64,000 bases of DNA from Muscardinus avellanarius (Eukaryota; Chordata; Mammalia; Rodentia; Gliridae). The translations under genes and the position numbers were made by a program. How positions within the stretch are numbered: position 1 is the first letter of the stretch; every line of letters starts with the position of its first letter. Below the pieces are notes generated by a model, which worked only from the letters and a program-made list of their open reading frames with translations, did not search any database and had not been told where the DNA came from. Below, one piece after another: positions 33,382 through 44,245 of this stretch. The stretch is from assembly GCA_963383645.1 (NCBI GenBank), contig OY726572.1:22755792-22819791 (forward strand), in the 5' to 3' direction.

Positions 33382-33616
33382 ACCTGTATCGTATCTTTAT
33401 GAAGTTAACATGTTTCTTGAGCTTACTATATGCAAGGTGCACATCTATCCATATAAACACATACCAAAGACTTCAAAAGCAGAAACAAGTTTCTGGCCAG
33501 CAAACTGCCACCATTGTACAAGTTTGATAAGTCCTTAGAATCAGACACCAAATGGGTCAGGCAGCCTGAGCTGACAATCAAGTGAGACAAAGTTGGGTTT
33601 TTACGATGACAGCTTC

Positions 33617-33864
33617 ATTTTATTTATTTATTTATTTACTTATTTATTTATTTACTTATTTATTTATTTACTTATTTATATTTTGTGGCTTTCTACCTCC
33701 TGGCTACACTCCCAGGTCTATTTTATATTTTATTTGGAAGCAGGATCTCACTAAGTTGCTGAGAGCCTCATTAAGTAGCTGAGGCTGGCTTTTAACCTGT
33801 GTGATCCTCCTGTCTCAGCCTCCCAAGCGTGGGGATTACAAGCGTGTGCCACCACGACTGGCTC
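33617..33864 (-). repeat. SINE with (TTTA)n tail
   Basis: About 60 bp of TTTA/TTAC units (33617-33680), then the antisense SINE: 'ggctacactcccaggtctat', ending 'gtgccaccacgactggct'. Confidence 0.9.
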
Positions 33865-33894
33865 ATAAGATTTAAGTTGTTAAGTTACACAAGA

Positions 33895-34250
33895 CAAAAT
33901 ATCAGTGGTGCCTAGCACTTCTCCTGGGAGTAGGTCTCCTATTGGGGGCGGTTTCCCCATTCAGTATTTTGCAGTCTCTTTCATGATCCTTCATCAGAGT
34001 ATAGAGGGCCTTCTGATAAGAGGCTCCCTCTGTACAAATCATGATGTTAGTGATATGTTTATCAACTTCTCTCTCAAGGTAGTGGACAGTTTGTCCTAGA
34101 TAATGTTTAGCTAATCATCACAGTCAATTTTAATCTTATCTCTAGAGTGTTCTTCCTCCAAGGAGAACAGTTGCTGAAGAGCTTTGCTATATTTCTACGC
34201 ATATACGATGACATTAATAAACCTTAAACCAAGGTCTACAGAAAATTAAA
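33895..34250 (-). other. Possible processed pseudogene fragment, unidentified
   Basis: On the minus strand, one frame of this AT-balanced stretch reads YLEREVDKHITN and then ICTEGASYQKALYTLMKDHE, with stops on either side. The composition is protein-like, but I cannot name a parent gene. Confidence 0.25.
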
Positions 34251-34420
34251 CCAATGAAATCCATTGGGTTCTATCTCAATTATTAAAATCCCAGATAAGT
34301 TGATTCCTCCCACCAAGATTGCTTCACTTAGTTTATTATCTCTTGTGGAGAATCCTTCCAAATGACCCAACTGGAGAATCTCCCTTCCAGAAATAGTATT
34401 TGTCTGTCTTTCTGGAAAGA

Positions 34421-34460
34421 GGGGGTGGGGAGGGGGGAGGGGAGGGGGGGAGACAGACAC

Positions 34461-34511
<51 letters not shown>
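34421..34511. repeat. G-run cluster joined to (GT)n microsatellite
   Basis: Four or more G-runs of 4-7 separated by single A or T (34421-34450), 12 nt of spacer, then about 23 GT units (34465-34511). Confidence 0.9.
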
Positions 34512-34514
<3 letters not shown>

Positions 34515-35197
34515 AGACGGTAATGGTCAGTTTCCACTGCCTTTTAAACAAATTTTAGTAATGAAGCCTTTGCAGCAAGTCTGCCCATCTCTTCCCCACC
34601 CTCTCAGCCCTGAAGATTTCCCCTAAGCTTTGTATACCAGCCAGTGCCCCGGCACTGGCTCTGTCATGGCAGTAGGAACATGTGATTCACTGTCATCACC
34701 AGGAGCTAAAATAAACCAGAGCTGAGGAGAGGGCGTCTTATTTTCTGCGTTGTTGCCTTTTTTACCCAGAGTCTGATTTCTGGAGAGGAGGTCATTTTAA
34801 AGCTGTCAGGCTTAGCCCTGAGGATGTGCGCCAATGTGTGCAGCTGGCTTTGTGATTTGATATTGTTCTCCTAACCACATAGCATAACTGTGGGAGGCTG
34901 GGAGGGGCCGAGCAGGCTCTAATCACGTGGAGGTGTGGGGGTGGGGTGGGGTGTGGGCATGCGTGCAAGATGGATTCCTGGCAAGGCAAGGGGGAGAGGG
35001 AGGACTCAGAAGACACAGAGGCACTCAGTGGCTGGAATCTAAGAGGCAGAGCGGCACCCCCACCTGCAGGCCTTGCAATGGTGGCCACAGTTGTGTGTGA
35101 GCTAAGAAAGCATTTGCATATGCATGGAAGAAATGGCTCTCATCTTTTCACCAACAAATGCAGAAGTGCACCTCTGTCAACAGTTTCAAAACTAAAA

Positions 35198-35395
35198 GGA
35201 TCTCTATCAGTAATTCCCAAAACATAATACCCAGACAAGATCTGCAGCACAGGCAGTAACTGGGGATTTGTTAGACATGCAGATTCTTGGACCCACCCCA
35301 GACCTAATGAAGCAAAACCTGGGAGGGCAGGCTGTCATTGGTGTTTAACAAGCTGCCCAGGTGACTCTGATGCATGATCAAGTTTGAAGACTACT
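35198..35395. mobile_element. MER5-like hAT relic
   Basis: 'gttagacatgcagattcttg' and 'aagctgcccaggtgactctg' are typical of MER5A-type elements. Confidence 0.6.
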
Positions 35396-35887
35396 CATCC
35401 ATTTTGCATCAATACCTACATTCAGAACTATGTATGTGTCTGTTTGCAACCTGTCCTAGGAAGTGGCAGGGACTTTTTATTTTCCAATAAGAGCAAATGC
35501 TCAGTGGGCGTGTCAGCTCCTCTGAAGGTAGCAGAAGAAACGGTGGCCCAAACATCTCTACGACAGGAGACAAGACCTGGAGACCCCTGTGGGCATCCTT
35601 TCCACTGAGCTTCCTCCACAGGCATAATAACCCAACCGTGATTGGGAGTCAGAGCAGTGCTTTGGTTTGTGTGTACTCCAGCTTTGTCCACGGTATCACC
35701 TGCAGGCTTTACAGGTTGTCTCTGCAAGAAGAGCTGCCAAGGACGTGTCCTGAAGACAGCTTTGAGTTTTTCCGCTGTAAGCAAGAGCCCGCTGACATGA
35801 TGAACAACTTCAGCTTGGCTGGGCAGTTCCCAGCTCCGGCTCTGTATTAGGCTTCCTCCAAGGCACGAGAGCTATTTTTTTTTTTAA

Positions 35888-36084
35888 GTTTTTTTTTTTT
35901 TTTTGTATACTGGGGTTCCTGGAAGCCCTTCAACCTCTGGGCTACACTCCCAAACCTATTTTATACTTTTTTATTTGGAAACAAGGTCTCTTATGCCAGC
36001 ACGGATGGCTTCAAACCAGCGCGATCCTCCTGTCTCTGCCTCCCAAGCGCGGGGATTACAAGCTTGTGCCACCACGCCCGGCTG
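35888..36084 (-). repeat. Young-type SINE
   Basis: Poly-T, 'actggggttcctggaagccc', ending 'gtgccaccacgcccggct'. The flanks 'gagagctatt' and 'gagagccatt' are a likely target duplication. Confidence 0.9.
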
Positions 36085-36854
36085 GCAGGAGAGCCATTAA
36101 ACAATTTGGTGCAGCAACACTGGGCCACTAGAGGTGACAGAAGGGACACGCACAAGCAAAGCCATCGCAAAGTTAGGGTGACCCTGGGAGTAAGGTATTG
36201 GGGGGAGTGAGGTAAGTGTATGACTTGAGGGACTGGCATGAGGAATTGAGTCGTGGTCCCCAAAATGCACTTGAATTCATATGGGCATGTGTTTAAGGTA
36301 GAAGGGAACAGACAGCTATAGGACAGGCACATGTATGCAAGTAACTACGTAGATAACAATACCCATGTGAATCTCCTAACTTGTTAGCCAGGCATAAAAA
36401 GCCTGGAGCTCTACCTTTCCAATGCTTTTCATCTCCTTCATATACCTTCACATAAGCCAGACTGCACAGCTGGCTGTGCTTGACAGACATTACACACCTT
36501 ACCATACCTCCTGCTTTCCCGCCCGTCACCCACCGAGCCCGCCCTCACCCTCATCGCACCATTTTCTGAGGCCTTGTTCAGGAAGGCTCTTATGGCTCTC
36601 CTGCCATGACCCTAGGAGAAGCTCTTCCCTCCAGCGCTGGACCTTCTTATCACTTTGTATCTCCCACAGCTCATCAAGCCATAACTGATTGTAACTAGGG
36701 ATGCCCTTCCAGAGCTCCTCAGCCTGGGAGCTTCCAGAGGGCCCTCCCCATATCTGGTCATTGTGGTGTCTCGGGGCAGCCAGCCACTGCCTGGTGTTCA
36801 GCATTGCTGTTGCATGAGTTCATGCTCAGACACATCATAGTATATGCTTAAATG

Positions 36855-36918
36855 CGAGAGAGAGAGGGAGAGGGAGAGGGAAGAAGAGAAAAGAAAAGCA
36901 AGAAAAAGAAAGAAAGGA
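36855..36918. repeat. (GA)n / (GAAA)n purine tract
   Basis: GAGAGAGAGG units passing into AAGA/GAAA units. Confidence 0.88.
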
Positions 36919-36984
36919 TCCAGTCTACAGAGGGAAGTTGGTGGTTCTTTTTTTTAAAAAAAATTACATATAGAAGTTTTATAT

Positions 36985-37665
36985 GAGTGGCTCAATTCTA
37001 CTCGCAGGCATATACCCCAAAGAACCGAAAGTCAGTTTTCAAAGACTTGCGCACTGCTGTTCACAGCAACACAAAAGCCCATCAATGGGTGAATGGGTAA
37101 GAAAAACTTTGCACAGGCATACCGTGTCTGCTAAAAAGGAAAGGGAGTGTAATTATAAATGATAACAGCAATGACTGTTCAAAACATTTTGCAAAGTAGA
37201 AGCCAGACACATAAGGCCACATGTCCTGTGATCAGTTTATTTATTTTTGATACTGGGGATTGAACTCAGGAGTAGTCTACCTCAAAACTACACCCCAAGC
37301 CCTATTTTTATCTTGAGACGGTTGATGAGAGTCTCATTGCTTGCTGAGGCTGTTTTCGAACCTGCAACATTCCTCTCTGTCTCCCAAGTACTGAAATTAC
37401 AGATGTGTGCCACTATGCCTGACTGGTATATTTATAGAAAATATACAGAATGAGTAAATCTGGAAACAGAAAGTAGATTACTAGTTGCTAAAGCCTGGAA
37501 GGAGAAGAGAATGGGCAGTGATTTCTTGATGGGTTCAGCATCTGCTTTTGGGGTAATGAAATGTTATGGAACTGGATACTGGGTGTGATTTGACATAGTG
37601 ATTGCCCTAAATGCTCTTGAAGCAGTACCTTACAAGAGTTAAGTTTATGTTATGTGGCTTTCATT
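36985..37665 (+). mobile_element. Old LINE-1 3' end, interrupted by a SINE
   Basis: 'gcatataccccaaagaaccg' and 'cacagcaacacaaaagccca' before the SINE, then 'gggttcagcatctgcttttg' and 'tatgttatgtggctttcat' after it. These are typical sense L1M 3' sequences. Confidence 0.65.
37242..37425 (-). repeat. B1-dID SINE inside the old LINE-1
   Basis: 'gatactggggattgaactca' and 'ctctgtctcccaagtactga' in antisense order. Confidence 0.84.
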
Positions 37666-37682
37666 TTAAAAATGTCAGTGGT

Positions 37683-37867
37683 GGCTGGGCATGGTGGTGC
37701 ACGCTTATAATCCCCGCACTTGGGAGGTGGAGACAGGAGGATCACGTAGGTTGGAAGCCAGCCGTGCTGGCTTACGAGACCCTGTTTCCAAGTAAAAATA
37801 TAAAATATAGGTCTGGGAGTGTAGCCCAGAGGTAGAAGGGCTTTCAGGAGCCCCAGTACCACCAAAA
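37683..37867 (+). repeat. Young-type SINE
   Basis: 'ggctgggcatggtggtgcac' to 'gccccagtaccacc', with a right arm of the 'ggtctgggagtgtagcccag' type. Confidence 0.9.
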
Positions 37868-38331
37868 GTGCCAGTTTTGTAAAAGCAGTTCCCTTTTTAT
37901 GATAGCAAAATGGAGTGGATCTTTCAGAGGATGCTGAAACATTTTATTCCAAATAGCATCAGAGCCTAGAATAGACTGAGCACAGATCGCATCTCACCAT
38001 GATTCCTTTCTTACTCCAAAATCACCTGCCAAAGGCTTGCCAGCAGCCCATGCCACCCACATTGCGAGCTGAAGGTCCCCCTTAGATCAGTGTCCACGTC
38101 TTAGATCCCAGCCCCGAGTCCAGGTGTCCCAGAGTGGGGACCAGCCAGGGTTTTCTGGCTGCTACTGCCGAGTTCTATGACAGGGTAGGCTTCTCGGACT
38201 CTTTGTCCAATATCTATTGCTATAAGCTGACTTTTCACTTTGCGGGAAAGTGGCCACTGGTTTCCAGAGGAGACAGGCCTGGTGCTGCCCTCTATCCCAC
38301 ACTTGCCAGTCACCCTACTTTGTATTCTCAG

Positions 38332-38390
38332 TTCACAGGCTGAAGCCAGCTGACATCAAGGTCATTGGGGCCCTGGGCGACTCTCTCACG
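38332..38390 (+). CDS. PLB1: PLB1 exon opening repeat 2, with catalytic GDSL serine
   Basis: The exon is 59 nt, with acceptor TGTATTCTCAG and donor GTAAGC. After the split Val it encodes LKPADIKVIGALGDSLT. The GDSL block gives the SGNH nucleophile, Ser TCT at 38382-38384. From family knowledge, this repeat corresponds to the catalytically active second repeat of rat and human PLB. The repeat-3 counterpart at 62698-62756 has the same length and phases but differs at this very Ser. Confidence 0.96.
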
Positions 38391-38475
38391 GTAAGCCGCT
38401 CTGATTGAAGGGGTGAGAGGGAAGGTTTTGATGAATGAGAGTGTGCGGGTGGAAAGAGAAGGTTTCACTTCTAGC

Positions 38476-38569
38476 TTTTTTTTTTTTTTTTTTTTTTTAA
38501 GCATTGAATCCAAGTGCATTCTACTTCCGGGCCCTCTGTAATTCAGTGAGACCCTGTTTCAAAATAAAT
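38476..38569. repeat. Chimeric SINE fragments, head to head
   Basis: T23, then an antisense ID piece ('aagcattgaatccaagtgca'), joined at about 38532 to a sense left-arm piece ('attcagtgagaccctgtttc'). It sits 86 nt after the catalytic GDSL exon. Confidence 0.72.
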
Positions 38570-38833
38570 CAAAGGAGTATCCTAAAAGATGCACTATTGA
38601 GAAGTCGTGTCGCAGCCTGTTTTGCAGAGCTCTGGGTCCAGCAGGGGTGCTCAGCGGAGGCAGAGCTGTGCACTGAGGCTGAGCAGGGCATGGCACCAGG
38701 CTCCCCAGGGGCTCTCCCTCATCTCTGATGAGGCGGGTGTGAATCGGGATACTGTGCCACCTAGACTCCAGGCTCTAGGGTGTGCGCAGGCGTGCTGGCC
38801 GGGCTGAGACCTTGGACCCACTGTTAGGCGGGC

Positions 38834-38852
38834 AGGCGGGGGGGGGGGGGGC
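38834..38852. repeat. Poly-G run near exon 38896
   Basis: GGCGG followed by about 14 consecutive G, 45 nt upstream of an exon start. Expected to be length-variable and hard to sequence. Confidence 0.85.
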
Positions 38853-38895
38853 AGGGAAAAGCAGGAACCCAACCCTTGTGTCTGTCCCTTTTCAG

Positions 38896-38969
38896 TCAGC
38901 TAATGGGGCTGGGGCCCAGCCTGGGAACATCATGGAAGTCTTGACTGAGTACCGAGGCCTGTCCTGGAG
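38896..38969 (+). CDS. PLB1: PLB1 exon, repeat 2 after the GDSL block
   Basis: The exon is 74 nt, with acceptor CCCTTTTCAG and donor AG|GTGAGT. It encodes [11 protein letters not shown] and then [10 protein letters not shown], leaving two bases. A second AG four bases downstream (TCAG) would shift the frame, so the first is used. The usual start after the previous Thr is A-G-N-G; here it is S-A-N-G. It is the same length as 63615-63688 in repeat 3. A run of Gs lies about 45 nt upstream. Confidence 0.94.
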
Positions 38970-39169
38970 GTGAGTAAGGGCACAGAGGACCCTGAAGACT
39001 CCAGAGCCTTCTGAAAAACAATACCTCAGCCAGGTGTGGTGGCACACACTTGTAATCCCAAAATTTGGGAGGCTGAGACAGGAGAATTGTGGTTGGAGGA
39101 CAGCCTCAGCTACTACTTAGTGAGGGTCTTTGCAATTCAATGAGACCCTTTTTTGAAATAAAGAATAAA

Positions 39170-39386
39170 GCCGGTGCCGGGCATGGTGGCGCACGCTTGT
39201 AATCCCCGGGCTTGGGAGGCAGAGACAGGAGGATGGCGGAGGTTCAAAGCCAGCCACGCGCGTTGGCTTAGGAGACCCTGTTTCCAAATATAAAAAATGT
39301 AAAAATAGGTCTGGGAGTGTAGCCCGGAGGTAGAAGGGCTTCCAGGAACCCCAGTACCACCAAAAAAATAATAATAATAAAAAAAA
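39170..39386 (+). repeat. Inner SINE B of the nested cluster (young type)
   Basis: 'gccgggcatggtggcgcacg' to 'ccccagtaccacc' plus an (ATA)n/A tail. It is bordered by the shared string aagaataaa. Confidence 0.9.
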
Positions 39387-39593
39387 AGAATAAAGCCGGG
39401 CGTGGTGGCACATGCTTGTAATCCCCGAGCTTAGGCGGTGAGTACAGGTTCGAAGCCAGCCTCAGCTATTTAGTGAGGCTCTCAGCAACATAGTGAGACA
39501 CTGTTTTAAATAAAATATAAAACAGGTCTGGGAGTATAGCCTGGAGGTAGAAAAGCCCCTGGGTTCTACCCCCAGTACTATACACACAAAAAA
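39387..39593 (+). repeat. Inner SINE C of the nested cluster
   Basis: 'gccgggcgtggtggcacatg' to 'acccccagtactatacacac' plus A-tail. It is bordered by aagaataaa at about 39387 and 39594. Confidence 0.88.
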
Positions 39594-39666
39594 AGAATAA
39601 AAATACAGGGTTGGGGGTAGAGCTCAAAGGTAGAATGCCCCTGGGTTCCAGCTGCAGTACTGCAAA

Positions 39667-39737
39667 AGAAGGAGAAGGAAAAGGAGGAGAGGAAGAGAGG
39701 AGGAGGAGGAAGAGGAGGAGGAGGAGGAGGAGGAGGG
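39667..39737. repeat. (GGA)n/(GAA)n purine microsatellite
   Basis: The tail of the outer SINE has become GAA then GGA units, ending just before 'attcctgagcc'. Confidence 0.92.
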
Positions 39738-40167
39738 AATTCCTGAGCCCTAACTGGCACATTCTCCCAGCACATTTTACTTTGTGCTGCCCGGTTCCTG
39801 CTTCACCTACGATCTACCTGTTGCCATAAGCTGTGGCGAGTGGGGCTCACACAGTGGGCTGACATGCTGCCGGGGCGCAGTTGGTGCTTCCTCAGCCTGG
39901 AATCTGGCAACTCCTTCCCACACCGGCTTTAACCCAAGTGCAGACTGCCTGGCCACCTCCCTCATGTGACTCCGCAGAAACCCAGAATGTCTCCGGAGCC
40001 TTTGAGATGTTCCCAGATGTGCTTGGCAAAGAGCAAGGCGCTAGAGAAAAGCAGAGACTTTTCATGCCTGGAAACCTTAAGTGTCTTGATATCCTTGGAA
40101 TTTTAGCATTCGCTTGGGAGAGGACTTATGGTCTAGAACTCATCTTTTGGAACCCAACCCCCCCTTT

Positions 40168-40367
40168 CAAGTCTGGGGATGGAACCCAGGAGCATTTGAC
40201 CTCTGAGCTACAACCCTTGCCCTATTTTTTTATTCTTTATTTTGAAACAGGGTCTCACAAAGTTGCAGAGGGACTCACTAAATAGATGTGGCTGTCGGCA
40301 AAGTGCAATTCTCAAGTCTCAGCTTCCCAAATGCTGGGATTACAAGCGTGCGTCACCACGCCCAGCT
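40168..40367 (-). repeat. B1-dID SINE
   Basis: 'tctggggatggaacccagga' to 'cgtcaccacgcccagct'. Confidence 0.87.
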
Positions 40368-40474
40368 GAAAAAAATGGCTTTTCAAGCTAAAAGAGAAGA
40401 AGGGGGGTGGGGGCGGAAGAGCAACATTTAAAAATAAAAATACCGGGTTTTTTTTTGTTTTTTTTTTTGTTTTA

Positions 40475-40682
40475 AGCCAGGCCTGGTGGTGCACGCCCAT
40501 AATCCCTGCCTTTGGGAGGCTGAGACAGGAGGATCACACAGGTTCGAAGTCAGCCTCAGCTACTGAGTGAGGCTCTCAGCAACTTAGTGAGACCCTGTTT
40601 CCAAATAAAGTATAAAAATAGGTCTGGGAGTATATCCTGGAGGTAGAAAGCCCCTGGTTCCATCCCCAGTACCACCAAAAAA
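40475..40682 (+). repeat. B1-dID SINE
   Basis: 'agccaggcctggtggtgcac' to 'catccccagtaccacc'. It is about 175 nt upstream of an exon. Confidence 0.89.
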
Positions 40683-40856
40683 TAAAAAAGGATAAAATAA
40701 ACACTGTTTTTGCTAGTAAGAGTTCTGTGCAGCAGAACGTCATGGCTAATTAGGATGGGACTGGCCAAAGGAGCAAGGTCTGTTTGGTTACATCTGATGT
40801 GTTTCACATCGCTGATATTTTAAAGTTTTATTTTCTTTCTCGGTTCCCACACACAG

Positions 40857-40900
40857 CGGCGGCGGCGACCAGAACATCAGCACCGTGACCACTCTGCCCA
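40857..40900 (+). CDS. PLB1: PLB1 exon, repeat 2 GGG-D-QNISTVTTLP
   Basis: The exon is 44 nt, with acceptor CACACACAG and donor A|GTGAGT. Its first base completes Ser. It encodes GGGDQNISTVTTLP and leaves one base (A), which joins AC to give Asn at the next exon. N-I-S is a potential glycosylation site. It is the smallest phase-shifting exon of the repeat; its repeat-1 and repeat-3 counterparts lie outside the window. Confidence 0.9.
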
Positions 40901-41439
40901 GTGAGTTCCCGCGGCCAGGGCTGGGCGGGCGGGGTGCGCCTGTGTGCTGGAGGCTCCGGTGGAGCCAGCTACGTGCAGCAGGGGGCGCTGCTTCCCCAGC
41001 TGCGAGATGGGCTCAGCTTCCCCGGTGGGGTTAAAGCTCTGGAGTTTTTTGTTTTGTTTTGGCTTTTTAAAAAAGATACTGATTTTGTCTGAGGAAGGGA
41101 GATAGAGAAGAAAAGAGAGGTTACACAGAATCTTAGTGCAAGTCATTAAAAGATGATTCAAGAAAGAAACAGGGTTGGAATCCCATCTGCTTTGTTGTCC
41201 AGAGCCCTGAACAATCCAAGGCACCATCTCCACTCACAGGCACTGCCGTCCTCTGGGTGGTGCGCCCCTTTATGAACCGCTGTGATCGCAGCAACAACAG
41301 ATGAAGTTACTTGGCTCAGGCAATACAAACACAGACATTGTGAGTCTCACCATTCTCCTTAATTATTTGCCCACAGCTTTATTGGTAAGATTTTTCTTTA
41401 AGCCTGGCTACTTGCTCCAAATAGTGTTTTACTAAAAAA

Positions 41440-41702
41440 AAAAAAAAAAATTGGGGAGGGGGCTGAGGGCGTACTAGGGATTGAACACAGGGGCATTCTA
41501 CCTCCACGCTATACCCCCAGTACTAAATTTTAATATTAATGTAGTTTAATATATTTTAATTTCTATGTACCCACAGTCTGTATTTTAATTTTTAGTTTTG
41601 AAATAAGGTCTTGCTCAGTTGCTGAGGATCTCACGAAGTTGTGGAGGCTGTCCTTGATCCTGCTACCCTCTTGTCTCAGACTTCCAAGTACTGGGATTAT
41701 CT
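41440..41702 (-). repeat. Old SINE, arms separated by unrelated AT-rich sequence
   Basis: The antisense ID arm 'actagggattgaacacaggg' (41474-41525) and the B1 arm 'tcttgctcagttgctgagga' (about 41590-41702) are split by about 65 nt of AT-rich DNA. Confidence 0.72.
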
Positions 41703-41910
41703 CATTCAAATTTTTGTTCTTTTTAGTGCAACACACATAATTTTGCTTCATCACCTGGGATACGTGTTAATGCTGAATTCTTTCCTTCTTGAAACCTCTG
41801 GCTAATAATTTTTGCCAGAGAGATTTAATTGGTCTCGTTCTCATTAATTTCTCTGGTATATATTCCTCTGTAATATATTTTGAAGAACTAAGAAATTATT
41901 TTAATTTTTA

Positions 41911-42137
41911 TATGTGGTATTGGGTATTGAACCCAGAGCCTTGGGCATGCTAGACAAGCCCTCTCCCACTGAGACACACACACACACACACACACACAAA
42001 CGCGCGCGCACACCCGCTCCCCTGCCTTTTAAAGTTATTTGAGACAGGGTTTTGTAAGATACCCAGGCTGGCCTAGAACTTGCCATCCTCCTGCCCCAGA
42101 CTCCAGTAGCTGGGATTACAGACATGCACCACACTGT
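41911..42137 (-). repeat. Old ID/B1 SINE with internal (CA)n(CG)n
   Basis: 'attgaacccagagccttggg' and 'ctcctgccccagactccagt'. A CA/CG alternating tract (41975-42012) lies between the arms. Confidence 0.82.
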
Positions 42138-42837
42138 AAGTCACCAAGGCTTGGACTTTATACTTGTTATCTGTTTGGGTTATTGGCAGATTGTGTTGAA
42201 TTTAAGTAGGAACTGCTCTGTGCCACGAGAACTCCCCATCCTTTCCATTTCTAGCCTATACACAAGAGTATAAATAAGCTTCCTGATTGATAGGAGATGG
42301 TCCAGGACGCTTCTGTGAGTATGATTAGCCTGGGTGTGAGCTGCTTAGCATATACGACAGTTTGCTGGGCTCTCATTCCTAAGACATTATTGTGGACAAC
42401 TGGAAATCATCTAGCTTAAAGTTTTCATGAAAGTGCTTTACAAAGGACTGAGGCCACGTCGCCCCTCAGGTGGACTCCCCCAGTACCCTTAGCCAGTCTC
42501 TTTGCTAGAGAGTTAAAGACAATTTGATGACAGAGGCTACAGAATCCAGGGGGAAATAACTAGATGGAAATGTGATCAAAGCTTATGAGTATGTAAAGTC
42601 AGAACGAACCTCTGCCCGATGCCGTTCAATTCAGCCCAACAGACACTCCGGGGCTGGGTGCTTGGGAAGCAGGAGGACAGTGTCCTGACGACTTCACTCA
42701 AGTGTCTTTGGGGACGTGCCCCCCTAAAGGCAGGCACATGAACTGATGGTCACAGCCATGCACGGAGCTTAGGGGAAGTAAATAAGAAGGCTGCTGACTC
42801 TTGTCTTCTGGAAAGACACTTCAAGAACTAGGTTTCC

Positions 42838-43020
42838 ATGCCGGGCGTGGTGGCGCACGCTTGTAATCCCCGCGCTTGGGAGGGAGAGACAGGAGGATCG
42901 TGCAGGTTTGAAGCCAGGCGCATGTGCTGGCTTAGGAGACCCTGTTTCCAAATAGAAAAATGTAAAAATAGGTCTGGGAGTGTAGCCCAGAGGTAGAAGG
43001 GCTTCCAGGAACCCCAGTAC

Positions 43021-43049
<29 letters not shown>
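42838..43049 (+). repeat. Young SINE with perfect 12-bp target duplication
   Basis: 'gccgggcgtggtggcgcacg' to 'accccagtaccagc' plus about A25. aactaggtttcc occurs at 42826-42837 and 43050-43061. The long pure A-tail also suggests recent insertion. Confidence 0.95.
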
Positions 43050-43051
<2 letters not shown>

Positions 43052-43315
43052 CTAGGTTTCCCCAGGTAAGGAGAGGGGATGGAATGTTCCTGGCAGAGAC
43101 CACTGCATGGACTGGTCTGTTCTTGCCCCTATCCAGGGGGTATTGACATTCTATGACATTGCTGCCAAATAGCTGCGGAGCCTCTGCTGGATTCCTCCAG
43201 TAATGGGGGACCCGCCACTTCCCACAAACCATTAGACTTTCAGGCAGCTCTGATGATTTCCCAGTTTCTCTGTGGAAGCCACAGGTCTGAGGAGGTAAGA
43301 AATTATTGGAATTTG

Positions 43316-43382
43316 TGTGTAGGTATGTGGTACTGAGGACTGAACCCAGGGCATGTTAGACAAGCACTCTACCATGGGTCAC
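43316..43382 (-). repeat. ID-like monomer
   Basis: 'gtactgaggactgaacccag' followed by 'agacaagcactctaccat'. There is only an ID arm and no B1 arm. Confidence 0.65.
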
Positions 43383-43789
43383 ACACTCACTGGATGAGTC
43401 TTAGCCACCTGTGTTGGGTAGACCCCGCGGCAGGGCTTGGCTCTAGAGAACATGCAGGGCGTGAGGCCCTAATGTCTTGGCTGCCCCAGGCCGTCCTTTC
43501 CCACCTCCTAGTGGAGTGTGGTACAGGGAAAGTGCTGTGTCAGAGCTGAGACACCAGGCTTCTAGCCCAGGCTTCCGTTCTCATTGGTATATGACTTTGA
43601 ACAACTCCTCCAGCCTCTCTGAACTTCGCTTTAATCCTAGTTCAGTCCAGGAACATTTACTGAGCAATATATGAGGTTCTGGGGTATATATATGGACCCT
43701 GCTCTGAGGAGTTCTCAGCCAAGGTAAAGAGATGGGGAGGTGAAAAGTCAAGTGTAGACCCAGCATGGGAAAGGCATAAACTACTGAAA

Positions 43790-44245
43790 CACACTCAATA
43801 ATAAGTAGGAAATCTGAATTGATTGATAACGATGAAATGAAATTAGTAATTCAACACCTTCCCCAGAGATTCGCTTCTCTGGTTTCACTAGTAAATTCGA
43901 TCAAACATTAGTAGCAATTACCAATTCTCTACAAACTCCACCTCCAAATGGGAGAGAACGCTTCCCAACTCATTCTATGAATCTTTTCTCGATAATAAGA
44001 CAAAATTTTCACAAAGAAAGAAAACTACAGACAAATCTCTCTCAGGAAAACAGACACAAAAATCCCCCCAAAAATACTGGCAAACCCAATTCAGGAACAT
44101 ATGATGGCATTATACCCTCAAATCAAGTGGGATTTAGCCCAGAAATATAAGGTTTTAAAGACATCAAAATCAATTAATGTAATAAATGTTGGCATAGCTG
44201 GTTTTGGGGAAAAGGTGTGGCAGTTCCTCAAAAGGTTAAGAGGAG
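43790..44245 (+). mobile_element. Old LINE-1 ORF2 fragment
   Basis: The sense-strand pattern 'agaaaactacagacaaatct', 'aaatcaagtgggatttagcc' and 'aaaatcaattaatgtaataa' is the reverse-transcriptase region. It jumps to the 3' part ('gtggcagttcctcaaaaggt') just before the SINE, so the middle is deleted. Confidence 0.72.

Larger units (their letters stand above)
27914..38331 (+). other. 10.4-kb intron at the repeat 1 / repeat 2 boundary
   Basis: No PLB1 exon is expected or found here. It is dense in SINEs, LINE-1 3' pieces and microsatellites, each listed separately. Stretches without anything I recognise are 28490-29240, 30290-30730, 31100-31480, 32100-32880, 34550-35190 and 36090-36840. Confidence 0.6.
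39028..39666 (+). repeat. Outer SINE of a nested cluster (halves 39028-39169 and 39594-39666)
   Basis: The left arm 'agccaggtgtggtggcacac' runs to 'aaataaagaataaag'. The right arm resumes with 'gggttgggggtagagctcaa' and ends 'ctgcagtactgc'. Two complete copies sit between the halves. Confidence 0.85.

Noticed and set aside
39666..39737. Tandem repeats as CRISPR-like arrays
   Set aside because: Simple-sequence tracts without spacers, in a mammalian genome.
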